Shown: positions 1-14,315, counted from the stretch's first letter. The stretch is DNA of 64,000 nt from Stenopsyche tienmushanensis (GCA_008973525.1 WACJ01000527.1:1984001-2048000); one strand, 5' to 3'. The notes: a model not told the origin generated them from the letters alone. Translations and numbers: made by a program.

Positions 1-3000
1 TTTTTAATTTCAGTTCAACAGGAAACCTTCAACAAATTACGAGCCGTTTGATATCACGAGAAAAGGTGCCTAATGGAATACCTTTTATAACTCCGCCATT
101 TTTTTTTTTTTTTTTTTTTAAATAAAATAAATCAGTACTTTAAGGTTGCAGTAAAATAATGTAATAAAATTATAAAATAATATTTGAAAAAAATGCATTA
201 TTTGAATGGCAAAATTGCGGTTGATTGATAACCTGATTGTGGCCAGATGCATAAAAATATTTTTGTGAGAAAATTTCAGCCGGAAAATAAACGATTAATG
301 ATGATCTTTCATTTTTAAGACGATTATGCAATTTGTGTATACTTATTTAATGTTGTCCTCGATAAACATAATTGTCATGGTTTAATTTAATTTTTTATCG
401 TTATTTGAAATTGTGTTGTGCGGAATAAAAAATGCGTTTTTAAGCGATCAAACGTTCAGATAAGGCCTCGAGTTGATTGCGTGGTCAGTTCATTCGTAGA
501 AAATCCAATTTGAATTCTTTATATAGCAACTTGTTAGTTGGATAGGTCGATTTAAATAAACACAGACGACCCTTAACCCTTTCCGAGGTTTGAATTACTT
601 TATTGACGCAAATATAAAATACACACCCCTCTTGAGGGTCGATTTTTGGTCGGGCTCTATGTTAAAAGCGTACTTGGCTAACGACGCGCATTTGGAATGA
701 GTAAAAAATACTCTGCCATGAAATATTTACTGCAATAGAATAAAGTGGAAGAAAGGGCCGTAGTGGTCCTCAAATAGTTTATATAAGCGCGGAGAACAAA
801 ATAAAGTGTACAAGTCGGGCTTGGCATTATTGTCATAACTGATTGTGCTTTGGCCGCAACAAAATGTCCAACCCCCCCAAACTATATGTTATCACTGCGG
901 ATAAAGATAAAATATAGGGATAAAGTTTATTTATTTTTTATGAAGGTTTTCCACATAACACGCTTTACTGCTGTTTTATTTGGCAAACAGGTTTGAGGAC
1001 ATAATTTTTACTTAACTCGCACGACACCCACTGGGGGGTCGTTACGGATGACGCAGAAAACGGCTTTAGCCCGTGATATAGAGTCGAGTGCATCTGCGGG
1101 ATATAACCAAATTCCGGCAGCCCTTAATACTGATATTCAATTATGTCACTAAAACCAGCATTCGGGTGAGTTGAATTCAAAAAATACAACCACAAAGGGA
1201 GCAAGCCCGAAAATGTGCTCCCTTAAAACCCCTCGCGGAAGTCGTGGGATTTCAAATGATTGATTGGGCATAGCTTGAAGTGAAATGCTTTGAATTTATT
1301 TCAGATTCAGAAATTGTTCATTTATCGGCACTGGATTTCTAATTAAATATGAACAAAGCCTGTTTGCTATTTTTGGTTTGAAAGCATCCTCCCTCAACTG
1401 CAAATCAATTGTGTCAACATTCGTTTGTATTGGGCCATCTATTTAATTCAACACCGGCTAATTTTAAAATAGCTCATTTGAATAAAATAATACAATGATT
1501 CAATAGAACGCTGGATTAATACATATTTTTAAAGATTTAGTCACTAACAAATATTTAAGATTATACGAGTAAGCTGTGTACTGAGGCTAACGTGTCATAC
1601 GTTACTATAAACTCTTAAATTCTTCTTCTTAACACTCAGACACCCGGAATTTTCGGGCGAGCGAAATATTTAATTTTGTACATTTCTGGCGATTTTGCTA
1701 TTCCATGCGACTTTTTTTTATTGGTGATGATTTGATAAAATGAGAAGTATTATATATATAATGAGAAGACGTTTTGATGACGCAGACATTATTTTCTTAA
1801 ATGTATTTTCAATTTTTTTAAAATGCAGAAGATAACGGCTTATTTTAAAAAAGGCTTATTTTGTTAAGATCATAATCAATAGACATTGAGCAAGCTGACA
1901 TAGAGTTATCGGGTATAGGCAATCTCCATAGGAGAATTTTTCTGGAAAAGGATTTTTTATGTGGGGATTTTCCATTGTCCCGGGTGATTGAATTTGGATA
2001 AGATTATTTAAATAGGAGAGAATTATGAATAGCAAAAATAATAATTATTTTTAAATAATATTTTGATAATTGTCGAAAATTTTAAGTAAATTCAGAAAAT
2101 CAAATGAAATTTTCCTTCAAACTATTGAATTGGATCCGTCTACAACCATCGTAAAATATTCACAAGAATTTACATGAATTTCATGAACCACAGTACAGTT
2201 CTATTTAAAACTTATTGATGAGATGAACAGAATGAGTATTTAGACGCCACATGAATTATTCACACCCAATAAATAGTAGATGAATACATGCAATACATTA
2301 TCATTAAGATAGGAAATTCATTAAATGCTTCATCAGATTATGAATGATATGTTTTTGATAATTCTTAACGTAAAAATAATGAACTATTTGAATTAATACA
2401 CCAATTTTAACTTACAGACCCGGCTTAACCATGAAAAAGGTTATTTTTTTTGGTGGGATTTGCAAAAATCTCCTTTAAATTATTCAAATCTAATGATTTA
2501 GTAACGGCAGAAGTTTAGTGTTATCAAATGAAGATATTTAATGAGAAACTTAAAATAGCAACCAAATTTAATTAATAGAAAATAGCGTGAGGTGGAATTG
2601 TCGAAGTTTGCCTTGGGCATGCTTGAGAAAAAAGATCATCATTCTTAAGTCCCACAGATGGATTTCTCTCCTTTGTAAAATAAAAATTCTGAAAAGAAGC
2701 AATACTTTGCTCACTTTTCTGATTTATATCCACCCTGCGGTGTCTCTTCTCCGATATGTTAGTAAAAACCACTCGGATTATCCAGGGCGAAAGCTGGACA
2801 CCTTCGTGTATGTACGTCCCCAAATATCAATAAGAATTGCGAATAAAATTTAGGGTTTAAATTGGCAAGTTTTGTAATAATCTCCGAATTAATTCAATGT
2901 GGCGCCTTATTTTCATATATCCAAACTTTTAGATAAGATAAATATAATTGATAATTCATGAATTAATATTGTTTCTATGCGTAATAATTAATTAATTAGT

Positions 3001-4205
3001 TGGGAGTAATCATTGAAAACTACACTAATTTCAAATTCTAGAGATATTTTTTTAAATACATTGATAAACATAGTTTAAATGAAAGATCAACATTGGTTAA
3101 TATTAATTAACAATAGTGGAAGATTGATTTGTTGAAAAACTACAAAACATAGTGTGATACTTGCCAAAGATGATTCAGTTTATTCGATGGATAAATTGTA
3201 TCAAAAACAAAATTAAATATTGAGACGCCAGGGTGGGACGCCGTGAAACCACACCCCACCCCGGGGGTTTACACTTTTAAACAGACGAACTTCTTGGTTC
3301 CGTTCACTAGCGCTTCGTACAAGAGATTCGCTAAAGAGGGAGATGGGGGTGGAAAAAATACGACACGCCAGCCATGGCAAATCTAAACCTTCGGCGGCCA
3401 AGACGCTTGGTCGGATCCCAATATTTAAATGACACTGACTAAACAGAGATTGAGTTCAACTAAATTAAAACAGACTCACTGTGACTTCCGCACCATTTTT
3501 AAAACTTGAACTATCTTATTATTTTCCAGATTGTTCGGAATTTTATTGCTAACCTAAGTTAGACGTATGTATTGCTTTTTCATAAAGCGTCACATGTGGT
3601 GTCATTATCTGAATTTCACCTCTCCTATACAAAATCTACCCATTAAGATAAAATCAGAAAATTGACAAGCTTGCACGCCAACCCTATCCTTTTATTTTTG
3701 CAAGATCGCTTGCATTTTTCCTGAAATTTTTACTTCCACGTTATGTGATTCAATTCATTTTAAATAAATGTTAATGTGATATTTTGTGGCATTTTATATG
3801 ATTTTCAATAGATGTTTTCAATTCAAGTTTACTTTTAACGTACTTCGTATCCATCTTTGATCCGCATTTCCACAGAATCACATTCACTAAATTTGATATT
3901 TGTATATCGTAAATTAAAGTATGAGACATAATTTTGCTTCATTAACTTATTGTATTGTATTATCTATTACACCAAGGTAATTCGCAATACACCGCCAATA
4001 ATCGAATTATCGACTTGGAATACCACCGGTTGAACAAACAATCAATCAATGGAAATATATGGTAAATGACTAGCTACTTAATGCAATTGTTATGGGACTC
4101 AACCATGATTAGCCGTGATCTAATAATTTAAATTTGCTTATTCAGCAGATATATGCCATGTCGTGTTTGTGGTGTAATACGTATATTTATTAAATATTAT
4201 CAGGA
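1..4205. other. Gene-free AT-rich stretch
   Basis: No convincing gene is seen. A run of 21 T lies at 99-119. A non-repetitive stretch of higher GC at about 560-1260 and a GC-rich block at about 3225-3420 contrast with the surrounding A/T-rich sequence. They contain only short open frames that I do not recognise. They could be conserved regulatory DNA or old repeats. Confidence 0.5.
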
Positions 4206-4210
4206 TATAT

Positions 4211-4822
4211 TGGCATATCCCGAAAGTAAGTGTACTGTGACAATAACCGGTTGTGTTTTTTTTTTGTTTTTTAAAGATTGGTTATACTGAGTGCTAGAAG
4301 GAGATTTCCTGACAAAGCGAGCATAAAAGGAACACAGTAGTATGTAAACTCATGTTGTAGCTTCCAGTTGCGTGAAAAATGTTGGTAAGAAATCCCGCCA
4401 AGTGCGGGCGGGTCAATAACGCCCGTAAGTTTCTTAAGCGACTTGAATTGGAAGATGAGGATTTTCTGAGATTTATTATGACAAGAGATAAAAAATGGGT
4501 GGCTCTTTATACATCTGAGTCAAAAATACAGTCGCCACAGTGGTGTTACACCAATTTCCCATCTGCCTGAACTGTTTTGGTAAATTTTCAACCGACGAAC
4601 AGGTGTAGAAAGAGGTTCTGAAATGGGGGAAGGAGCTGGCGGGAGAGTTCTTCAAGGAGGGCATAAAGAAGCTTGTGCAACAATTCACTAGATCTATTGA
4701 ATGAGATGGCGATTACATTGAAAATAGTTAATAAGTGTATCAACAATATCCTGCATTTTTTTCAAATACACTTTTATTAAAAAATATAAAAAATTAGTAC
4801 AGTTAATTTCGGGATGTCTCGT
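4211..4822 (+). mobile_element. Internally deleted mariner element with inverted ends
   Basis: Degenerate mariner (Tc1/mariner superfamily, cut-and-paste DNA transposon). A stretch at 4379-4570 reads like the middle of a mariner transposase: a run resembling ARKFLKRLE, then a T-x-D-x-x-W segment around the first catalytic Asp and an ESK-x-Q-S-x-QW motif. Around 4618-4725 another frame gives a typical mariner C-terminus (KELAGEFFKEGIKKL, then GDYIE). The part between, holding the other two catalytic Asp residues, is deleted. The ends are imperfect inverted repeats: near 4214-4235 the sequence reads CATATCCCGAAAGTAAGTGT, and the complement of 4798-4819 reads GACATCCCGAAATTAACTGT. Exact tips and TA duplications are uncertain. 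The element cannot encode an active enzyme. Confidence 0.72.
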
Positions 4823-4829
4823 TGGTGCT

Positions 4830-5925
4830 TTTCATTCTGTGATTTTGATTGTCTGCTTAAATGCTAAGAAGAAAAAGATATCATACGGTTTTTATGTTGT
4901 AAAAATGCGACTATTTCTTCTCCATCTTTATTATGTTGTTAACGTGTCCCCATATATTCAGAGTGCGTGGGTTTGATTCCTGACAAAGGAAAAAGGGTGC
5001 TATATATATTTTTCAGCATAGTTTAAAAATTACAAAGCCTTAACTTTGAATGCGGAAAATATAAATGTCATGCGGAAGGACTCCAAATTAAATAATAATT
5101 TGATAGCTGAATATTGTACAAACGTCGTACATTATGGAGTATACTTCCGAATTAAAATGTTCCTCCACATTTGCAATATGGAAAACGATGCGAAACGCCC
5201 CGGAGCCGAAATAAAGAGACAATTGAATCGTTTGGACGTATTTGCGAGTCTACTATAATGACAATATTTTTCTCCGGAGCAGCTGAAATATGGAAAGCCA
5301 TTTTGTTCCTACAAGGAAGCGGAAGTATTGCCTTCAAACTCACAGCGTAATAAAAATAATAGAAACGCCCAGAGGATAATTTCTTTTTGTTATCGTTCCA
5401 TTTAAATGCACATTTTTATATAAAGCAATAAAAATTCATGATGACAATTCCAATTTTGGAATGGCATCGAGTCTGCACGGCACTAGCAAGTAAACAGAGA
5501 TGTTTGCGTTACATGAAATAAAAATTATATTGCAGAAAGTGTACGTCGAAATTTATTGGGGGCATATAAAGTCGTTTTATTAGCTATTCCATCATATTAC
5601 GCTAATATAAAGCGCTTATAAATGTATGCACATATTTTGACGAAATAACCCATCCATATTTAAAAAGACCTCCACTGCGAACAAATGAGCGAAACGTGTG
5701 GTTCTTAAAGCAAACTTGCGGGACAATATGGCTATAACAGATATGAGCAGAATCTGAACACTGAGTTTCATCAACTTCTCTACATTTTAGTTATCAAACG
5801 GTCGATTTTTATTTCGTAATGAATGTTCTAAGGACATACGTTGATATTAATTAAAGCATGTGGCGAATAGGGTGAATGATGTTAACATTGTGCGAAATTA
5901 GGCATTGTTTCCGCTTACATTTTTC
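4830..5925. other. Gene-free stretch
   Basis: Nothing recognisable. Short open frames at 5046-5258 and on the opposite strand match no family I know. A tRNA box-B-like string (GGTTTGATTCC) lies at 4971-4981, but no matching box A or cloverleaf is seen upstream. Confidence 0.4.
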
Positions 5926-5929
5926 TGTT

Positions 5930-6625
5930 TGAGTTCAAATTGGAATAGAAAGCAGCGAAACAAATAGAAATATCAATAAAGTTTTCTGAAATGGATCGAT
6001 TTATGAAAGAACAATACAAAAATGGTACAAATATTATTATTCCGGTAGTATGATTTCAACAATGAGCCTCGAGGGAGAACCAAAACCATTATTAGTGACA
6101 AATATTCAAAACCTATTATGGAAAATAGTCCATGTATAACAGTTCGAACCCTTGCTTATGAGTTGGATGCTAGTATTGTATATATTCCTTGTCATTTCGC
6201 TTCAACAGGAAAGGTTAAAAAGCTGGATAAGTGGATACCACACGAATTATCAGAAAACTCTGAGGTGCTTGGAGATCGATGATAAAATCCCATTTATGAA
6301 TCGCATTATTACTTGTGATGGAATTGATTTTATATGATAACAAGAAAATAACTGGGCAGTAATTGAATGCGTTTTAAAAATCAGGAGAAGCGATTAGCTT
6401 TATTATCATTATGCTGAATCATATTGACGCGAAATCGAAAAATTAAAGTCACCCATCGGCTAAAGATTATTGAAGCTAATGGAGATACTTTTGATTGAAG
6501 AAATCATGTTTTGTAATAATCATGGCGTTTTTATTATCATCTACGAATTTCGAACATTCATGTGGAACGTCCTTATATACTACAATACTGTTTTAATTTT
6601 CTAACTAGGTTGAATCAATTAAAAA
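5930..6625 (+). pseudogene. Mariner transposase relic, N-terminal two thirds
   Basis: Broken mariner transposase. About 5940-6060 reads like the N-terminal helix-turn-helix (ETNRNINKVF, then ERTIQKWYK). About 6065-6140 carries the usual linker and second helix-turn-helix (RGRTK, then ITVRTLAYELDAS). About 6200-6290 gives GKVKKLDKWIPHELSE, a strongly conserved mariner segment, followed near 6298-6345 by an N-R-I-I-T-C-D-G stretch around the first catalytic Asp and a YDN-K-K-like stretch. Near 6570-6620 a frame resembles the C-x-x-LTRLNQ part that precedes the second Asp. Stops and several frameshifts interrupt it. The C-terminal DDE half is not recognisable. It appears closest to the mariner subfamilies with the KVKKLDKWVPHEL motif. 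Confidence 0.75.
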
Positions 6626-6629
6626 TGTA

Positions 6630-8715
6630 TTACTACAATGATATTCCATCATACACAAGAATCGATATTTTTCATTGTAAATGAAGGATTTAAGATAATG
6701 ACAGACATTTGACATGAAAAACACCATTTCAAGTCAATTTTACATCCAAAAAAAGAGTGTGATTAGCGATGGGGAGTTCAAATTTCTCATTTGAGTAAAT
6801 TACTCAAGAGATTAGTATTTTAGTTATTTGTCTTAGTAATTATTTGTCTTCGATTCCTAATGAAATAAAAAATGGCATACTGAAATGATCTATGTCGAAT
6901 GTATAAAAGAGTGTACATTTTTTTGATTATTTTCCGGTCCACCTAATAGTCTGCTTTATAGTTGGCACACATCAGACTTAAATAAAATCAAGATGTGATT
7001 TATTTGCCTTTAAACATCATCAAAGATCCATAAAATGGCGAAGCAGAAAATATATTATTAAAATATACAACTTTGGTAAAAAATAATAGTGTTTTATTAA
7101 ATAATAACTTAAAAATTGAAATAAAACGTTTTTTTCTTAAAAACTCTAAAATACTTAAGGACCGCAAAGGATTAATAACACAAAAACAAATTTTTTTAGA
7201 TATACGAAATTAATACTGAATATCAAACCCAATAGCGATTTTCTATTACTCGTCTTCATCCATGTTTAGCCTGATTTTATCGTTTTAAAAAAGTAAATAC
7301 TAATTAATAAAGTTGGGCAGGGCTACGTATAATATTATTCATTTGTAATAATAATTTAAATATATGAAAACTCTAATGCCGGTCATGATCTTTCAACCTT
7401 CAACTGTTATGAACCGTCGTTTAAAATATTTTGTAGAAATACTCACCTTAATGGTGTACTATTATTATTTCATGAAGACAAATGCGACATTTAGTCAAAT
7501 TACTTTCATTTTATTTATAAAAATTAATGTCTGAAAATTGATCTAAATGTCTGATATATTAATCATAAAATACACAAATCAAACTAGATCCATTAAGATG
7601 ATTTGTTTACATTACCCCTGCCTTAAATATTGAAGAGTTGGGTTTTCAGGGTGATCGATATTCACCCTTGAGGTCAATGGAATATTCGATGGGTCAAATA
7701 TATCTTAAAGGGCTTGATTAAGGGTCAATGTTATTTCGAATCTTGCAATTTATAGATGTGAAATATTTTTATTCACTTTGAATGAATAAAATTTGAGAGC
7801 CATTGATGAGCTAAGGAATTTTGTTTGCTCCGTGCCGAATACTCGTATCACTCGTGTGGAGTTGGTGAATTTATAACGATTTTCAAACATCACTTGTATG
7901 AAAAAGTTTAGAACTTCTGTTAAAACGCAATGTATATATCCTGCTTTATTATACTGCATCGAAGAGAATAATTTCGCATTTGATATTCCTTTAAAAATTA
8001 TTCAATTTTGCTCGAAGCATATTGTCTCGGGGTTGAAAATTGAGTTAATTTATATATTCAGATGTGACACGTAATAAAAGATTTGAATAAGGGTTATAAT
8101 ATGGTCATATAAAAAGTATTATTTCACTCAGTGCAATTGCAAATATCGCCCAAAGCCAACTTATGAAACTTATTCGAGCTAAATGAGCTGACCCCGCAAT
8201 CAACCCCTGTGACAAATAGATTATTCTCTTCCCCGGCTTGATGAAAATAGTTAAAGTTTCCTCCGGGAGATATTTCAAGACGTTGTCTACGCCCGACGTC
8301 CTCCCGAGTAATCCAGCGTTATGGCAAAAGTAATTGTGAAAGTCTGGATATTACGCCCGATGTGAACTCCTCAAAAATATCAAATATCACATTCGAAACT
8401 TCAAATATTATTTCAAAGCGAACACGATTTTTGTTTGTCTTCATCCCATGGGGAAAAATCTACGCGCTGTATAAAGGCAATATTAGGGATATTGAGATTT
8501 TTGTGCTCGCTCCGAAATCAAGGACCTAAAAACAATCATAATTTGAATTTAATATCATTTTCATTGGGTATCATGTCGGTCCTTCAGCTTCTTGAGCTTC
8601 CTTCGTATATATTTTCTTGTTAAAATCTAGATTAAATACCATGAAGCAATGCTGTTTTATGATAAACATTTATTAGAGATGAGTGTGATCATATGATAAC
8701 ACTCAACAACATTGT
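6630..8715. other. Gene-free stretch
   Basis: Mostly A/T-rich sequence with no gene seen. A short block of higher GC at about 8140-8360, with several CG dinucleotides and no repeat match inside the window, may be conserved non-coding DNA. Confidence 0.4.
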
Positions 8716-8718
8716 CCC

Positions 8719-9335
8719 TAGGAAATCCAATTCCGAGCCAAAACTTCGATCACGAGATCCCAGGACCGGGATTTTATGTAGTTTAAGAAATTAGATTGAT
8801 AAATTTGATCAAAAATTACTAATAAATCTATTTGTTTATTATAAAAAATAATTTGAAGACGAAAGAATTTTATTTATTTAAGAAAAGATATAAATACTGT
8901 TCAAAAATGGATAAAAAAAAACACTAAAATTCCCATCTGCTGAGACATTCCCGATTTCTCGACAAATTATTTATTTTCGTCGCTGCAGATAAATACTTAT
9001 ATACTATAATACTTTAATGTGATTCGTAATTATACTATAGAGAAATACAAAAATTCTGAACCCCGTATTTATTATATTTTATATCGATATTCCCATTTTT
9101 AGAGTCGAAGTGTAGTAAATACATCACCGGTAGGGACAGGTTAATATACCAATTTGAAAAACATATATCCACTGTATATACTACATAGATTAGACAATTA
9201 CTGCCTCTAGGTGCCGCCTAAGCTCGCCCATTAGTAGTTACGTCACTGTTTCCAAGCGTCCAGATTTCGGTGGTGAGGTGTACGATTTCTGTTAGATAAA
9301 AATTTCAATCCTGAATTTTTTGGGATTACGTTTTT
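8719..9335 (-). mobile_element. hAT-family element, copy A (truncated)
   Basis: Reverse-strand copy of the repeat described at 31664-32306. The low-coordinate end begins TAGGAAATCCAATTCCGAG, close to the inverted tip of that element. The core is shared with it and with the copy at 56841-57340: the stretch around GTGACGTAACTACTAAT on the minus strand (near 9225-9252), a CACCGGT block near 9123-9129 and a CTGCAGCGACG block near 8979-8991. The region at 8830-8945 is shared only with the 56.8-kb copy. The outer end beyond 9335 (about 70 bases in the complete copy) is missing. No coding potential is left here. Confidence 0.7.
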
Positions 9336-9339
9336 TCGT

Positions 9340-10825
9340 AAGCAAAACTTCTGTTTCACTATATTGAACCCGAGCTTTTATAAAAAGAGTTCAAAATTTA
9401 AGTATTTTGCAAAATATTTAGATATACTGTTTGACTATTATGATAAATACCTAATGATGATTATGAATATAGCCAAGCGTAACCATATGGTCACATTATT
9501 CTGTGCATGAATGCCTATTCTACATAAATTATGCTATTGCTTATATTTTTCGGCAAATTAATAATATATATAATAACTTTGGTGGCCTATTAAGAAGAAT
9601 TTAGTTTTAAGCCCAATTCTACTAGATAATTGAAGTATTTGGATCTCATCTTGAATTTAATTTAATAATATATCTTATTAGATGAATTTGTTGATTGAAG
9701 CTTATTAAATTGATTTTAAAAATATTCTTCAAATTAAATCCGCCTAGGAAGAATTGAATTACTATAATCGCCCAAGAACTTCCTGAAGGGTCTTTCAAAA
9801 TTATTTGTTTTTGAAGATAGCTATCTAAATAAGACTTTGAGTCGAAGACAGCCCTGATTGAAATCCACAGGGAGACTAAAACAGTGGGTGGAGATTATGA
9901 GGGTGGCTCACGGGAAGGCTGCAAAGGTGGTGGAAGCGATGCTAGAATACTGATTGCCTCGCTTATGAGCTTCCGTTGATGAATTGACGAATAATTAAGA
10001 GTGTTTTGTCGTGGTGGAGTCGGTGTGGTAAAACGGATACTGCTCTGCAAATAAATTGCGTGACTATGATGAGGATAGCAATTTTAAGCAACCTTAGAAA
10101 AATCGAAATCGCGGGCTTGATGAGAGGGTGAACTTCGTCATCTGAAGAAAATTATTTTTGTGCATGTAATGAATTCGGAAAAGGAAGCAAAGTTGGGGTG
10201 TATTTAAATGTGTACAAAATGGGGAGTTTGCTGAGCTAAGTTTCGGGTTGGGAAGAGACCACATTTATTGGGAGCGCGAATGGTGGGTCAGCAACCCAAA
10301 TAAATACTCCGACAACAACGAAGGATAAAGTTGAAGGGTTCAACGTTCTCTTATTGTGAATGAATAATTTTTTTTAAACAAAAAACATGATTGATTCTGC
10401 AGTTGTTTTATGTCATGTTTTGTATATTCTATAATATATATGCGTTTATTGTTATTTTTTTGAGATTGAGATAAGGGTTGATATTTTTAGTTTGATAGAT
10501 TTTTGCGCAATGCTTTGGATTTCACTAACATCAGATCATAACCATCGTAACTTATTTTATTCTGCTTCACCATTAAATTAATGTATAATTGATGCTTATC
10601 AGTCGAATATAAGTAGACTGAAAAATAATCAACATTTTAAAGCTTATCTTGATACAATCAGTTTATATTGAGACACGGTTCAAGAAACATGTATGCCTAG
10701 GATTGTGGAAAAGTTTCGAAAAAACAAACTATACATATTTCAAAGCGTAATAAGTATCAGAAGTGGATAAAAAAGGCGACTGGAACCTCAGAAGTATTAA
10801 AAAATAGGAAAAGTAGCACATCTAT
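9340..10825. other. Gene-free stretch with G-rich plus strand
   Basis: No gene recognised. From about 9840 to 10330 the plus strand is unusually rich in G relative to its surroundings and lacks long A/T runs. I find no open frame of note and no copy of it elsewhere in the window. Confidence 0.4.
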
Positions 10826-10829
10826 TCTT

Positions 10830-11260
10830 AGAGTTAATTGTTACTCACAATATAAAATGGATTCTACGTAATAATCCTAAGTAAAAAAATATCCCTAAGC
10901 CATCATTAAAAATGAAGGAAAATCCTCATCTGTATGTCACTGAATTAGAATATTTTCAAAGCTTTTGATTTCAAATTGCTTGAACAATTAGAGGGAATAA
11001 AATAAAACTTAAAAAAATCGAAAATAAAAAATGTATATTTCAACAAGATTATATTTTGCACAATTTGCAGGAGAAAAAATAATGGAGTTTTACTTAGAAT
11101 TTCTACCCAATTTGTCATATTCATCGGATTTCGTACTCTCGGATTATTATTTACTAGATAAAAAAATATTATAACATCATGGAGATTTCAAAAAGAATCT
11201 ATAAATCCCTATTAAAAATAACATTTTAGATTTATTAACATCCTTTAAAAAATAAAGCTA
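10830..11260 (+). pseudogene. Mariner transposase relic, catalytic part
   Basis: Very degenerate mariner fragment. Around 10842-10885 a frame resembles the WILRNNPK segment that follows the first catalytic Asp. Around 11036-11065 FQQDYILH corresponds to the segment with the second catalytic Asp. Around 11118-11155 YSSDFVLSDYYL corresponds to the conserved YSPDLAPSDYHLF block that carries the third catalytic Asp. Many stops and frameshifts are present. The N-terminal DNA-binding region is not recognisable upstream, and no inverted ends were found, so element limits are unknown. Confidence 0.55.
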
Positions 11261-11264
11261 TAAA

Positions 11265-14200
11265 CAGTCGATCTTGTTTAAGATGTCGAAATCCAAAATC
11301 CATCCACGTAATGCAACAATTTAGCCGTTTTTCCCCAAGTTAAAGTAATCAAATATAATCTTTTAAGCTTTATAAGCTCTTGACCTCCTTCTGGAAGCCC
11401 TCTTCTTTTTCGCTTTAAACACCCATAAATTATTCGCATGTATTTTTTGCGAGGCTTTGTCGCACAATTTATCAGCACTTTTATTCATGTAGATTTTTTT
11501 CGCACGAGACATATTGAATGTGTTGACACTGAAATGTGTCTGGTGTGCTTTTATAAATTTTCAATTCAATGAATATAAATGAAGGCTGTGAACGATGAGG
11601 CTAAAACAAAATTTTATGCATTACATTAGCAAAAAAATCAATCGAATCGGCAAAACGTAGATCATTCATATAGCCAAAGTAGCGATACATCATCGTTATC
11701 TCAAATCCCTGGACGCTATCTACAATACTTATTTTCAATGCAACGGAATGCTATCATACTTTAATTTAATTAATATTATATTATCATTTAGAATATTTTT
11801 ATTATAAGTATATTATTTTGTCATTTATGATGGTTTCTTAATGTTGCTTTTTTAGATCAGCCAAATGGGATGGCTACTGATGAAATGATAATAATATGAA
11901 GAAAACATATTTAATTGGATGTTTGAATCATGAATGAATGAAATGAAATGCTGTGCAAATTTGTCGAAAAATATTAAAAAGAAATGGTCAAGACTTTTGG
12001 GTTCCGTTTGTTGTTCTTTGTTTGGCAATATATCTAAAATTTTATAAAATAAGATCAATGTATATAAAATTGAAATCAATCCGCAAAAAATCAATACATC
12101 CAACGTTTAAATAAATTCATCGACGATATGATAATGACAAAGAAAAAATGTTGGATCTGTTTATGGCAGCCAAAAAATATATTGATCTGATAAAAATGAT
12201 TATATTGGCAGTATATTAATCTGAAAAACAGTATGATTCGAGTTTAATTAAAATAAACTTCACTAAATGAGGATTAATTGGTGACCCTTGATGTACTGTG
12301 TGGAAGTACGATACATTTTCATTGAAGTATATTTATATCCGCGTGTTAGAGTACGTCATGGTGTTACTGAATATAACAGCTACTTCTTCAGTCGTATGTG
12401 ATGACATTAGCTGGAGACGTTATTTGCTTACTAAATAACTGTATGTTTACCCGTTGGCCCTGCTCCTTTGTTGTCTCTTTGAAATATGCATGGAAGCTTA
12501 CAAATCGCTCTCCTCTCAGCACGAGGCTGTCGTATACACCCACCGACGTCCTTCTCCGCGAAAACAGTTTTATTTTCAGTTATAAACATTTTACAACATA
12601 AATAATCCCCGGAACCCGCTGGGCGTGCGGTACCCTGGAGCTGGGACCGTGTGGGAAGTCGGGGGCCCGTACACCGGCGCCCGAGTTATGGCCGACCCGT
12701 GACGCTCCCTAAATACAATATGTAGAAAATCCCTCCCTGTGCTGAGACTAGTCCTGCCCAACACGGGTCATCGTCAAATATTCAAACTTTCCAAATGTCA
12801 AGAAGTCTAGACTCGACTAAAAGCTTAACAGTAATTCCTCTAAGCTCCGACGTAGGACTGAATACAGCACACGTCTTTTCGACTTCGTTCTTCACTCTCT
12901 TTTCAGCCCCTCTTACTTGCCCTCATAAACGAAATAGCCGTCAAATAAACCTTTATTTCAGGAAAATCAGATACATTTTGAGCTGGAATTCCATACAAAC
13001 GCTCGGCAAACATTTGAAGGCAGCAATGGTGGCGTGTTTTCACAATGTCACGAAAAGATAGTAAAATTACTTTATTCATACAAAATACATATTACTCATC
13101 TCGAATATATAAGACGGCTTAAGAGCACAGCATATTTCTTATGAATAATTCAAATTTGTACAGAAATAGCTTAACACATTGCTCAACGTAATCCTACAAC
13201 AATAGTTCAACTCATTTATGAAGCACATCATTGAGATCTTTAAAAGTATTAATTCTGCAAATTTATAGTTCTGTTATACTATAACCGATTGAATTAAAAT
13301 TTATTCTGATGTAGCCAATGATTGATTATGTCTCAAATATAAAGGCTTCACTTGAACCCAAAAATGATACGGTGATATTGTCATATAACTCTCAAATTCC
13401 TATTGACTTTCTATATAGAATGATATGTTTATATGTCGATCATCGTCATTTTAACAATGTTTGACGAAAAGAATCATGATTATTGAAGTCATGTAGCTGT
13501 TTTATTCTCTGGATCTTGTACAAATCAGATGTCTTTTCTGCCTTTCTATTCTCTGAGGAATAAGCGTATTTAATGACATTTACGATTGATATTCCGATTT
13601 TAATCACGAATTTACATTGTTGAATTTAAAAATTAATTGGCATACGCATTTCCAATGCGAGCGTTAATCACCCGAAGCTTATTTATTTAAAGTTGCTGAA
13701 ACATTTCCAAAGGTTATATCGCAATTCTCGGAAGTGTATTTTAAAAGGTCTGTCTTCGTTGGGTGGCGATGTGGGCACGTTTGCCGGTGAATGTCTAGAA
13801 TTTTAATTAAAAATGTTTTTTCTTGTTTCAACTCAAGAATACGATCAATAAGGGTTAACGGAGGAACTTATTTATTTTTTTAATCGCGCATTTATTCGCC
13901 TCAAGAAGAAATCGTGCCATTTTTCGCGAGCTCTAAGAAAAGCTCTCGACGCAGGCGCAAACCTCATTGAAGACGTTTTCTAGGGATGAAGAATTTTCAT
14001 GCAGTATTTTACCGTTGACTTCCACTTGTGGCAAAATAAGGATAAGATTATTCTATACAAATATAAAAAAAATCGTATGAGTGGCATCTCTAGGCATAAG
14101 TGAAATTTCTTAGCTTTTAGGACAAGTTTATTTTTGTATCGCTTAAAAGATTAAACTGTATTTGTGTAATATATAAAAAGTGTTACTGGTTGTTTTATGC

Positions 14201-14315
14201 ACGTTCGAGAATATTTCTTCTTCTTTTCTCTCAAATTTGATGATATGGTGAATATTTTTTCAACAATCTGGAGTTAAACCCAAATTTACATTATATACAA
14301 AATTTGCTTTTAATG
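11265..14315. other. Gene-free stretch containing a GC-rich island
   Basis: No gene recognised. From about 12395 to 13065 the composition shifts to higher GC. Its centre, about 12605-12715, is strikingly GC-rich for this window. Open frames here (12398-12601 and 12795-13061) are short and match no family I know. A second moderately GC-rich block lies at about 13650-13990. These islands have no copy elsewhere in the window. Confidence 0.45.

Noticed and set aside
99..119. T-run as a LINE tail on the minus strand
   Set aside because: No recognisable LINE sequence lies beside it.
4950..4990. Box-B-like string as a tRNA gene
   Set aside because: No box A at proper distance and no stems.
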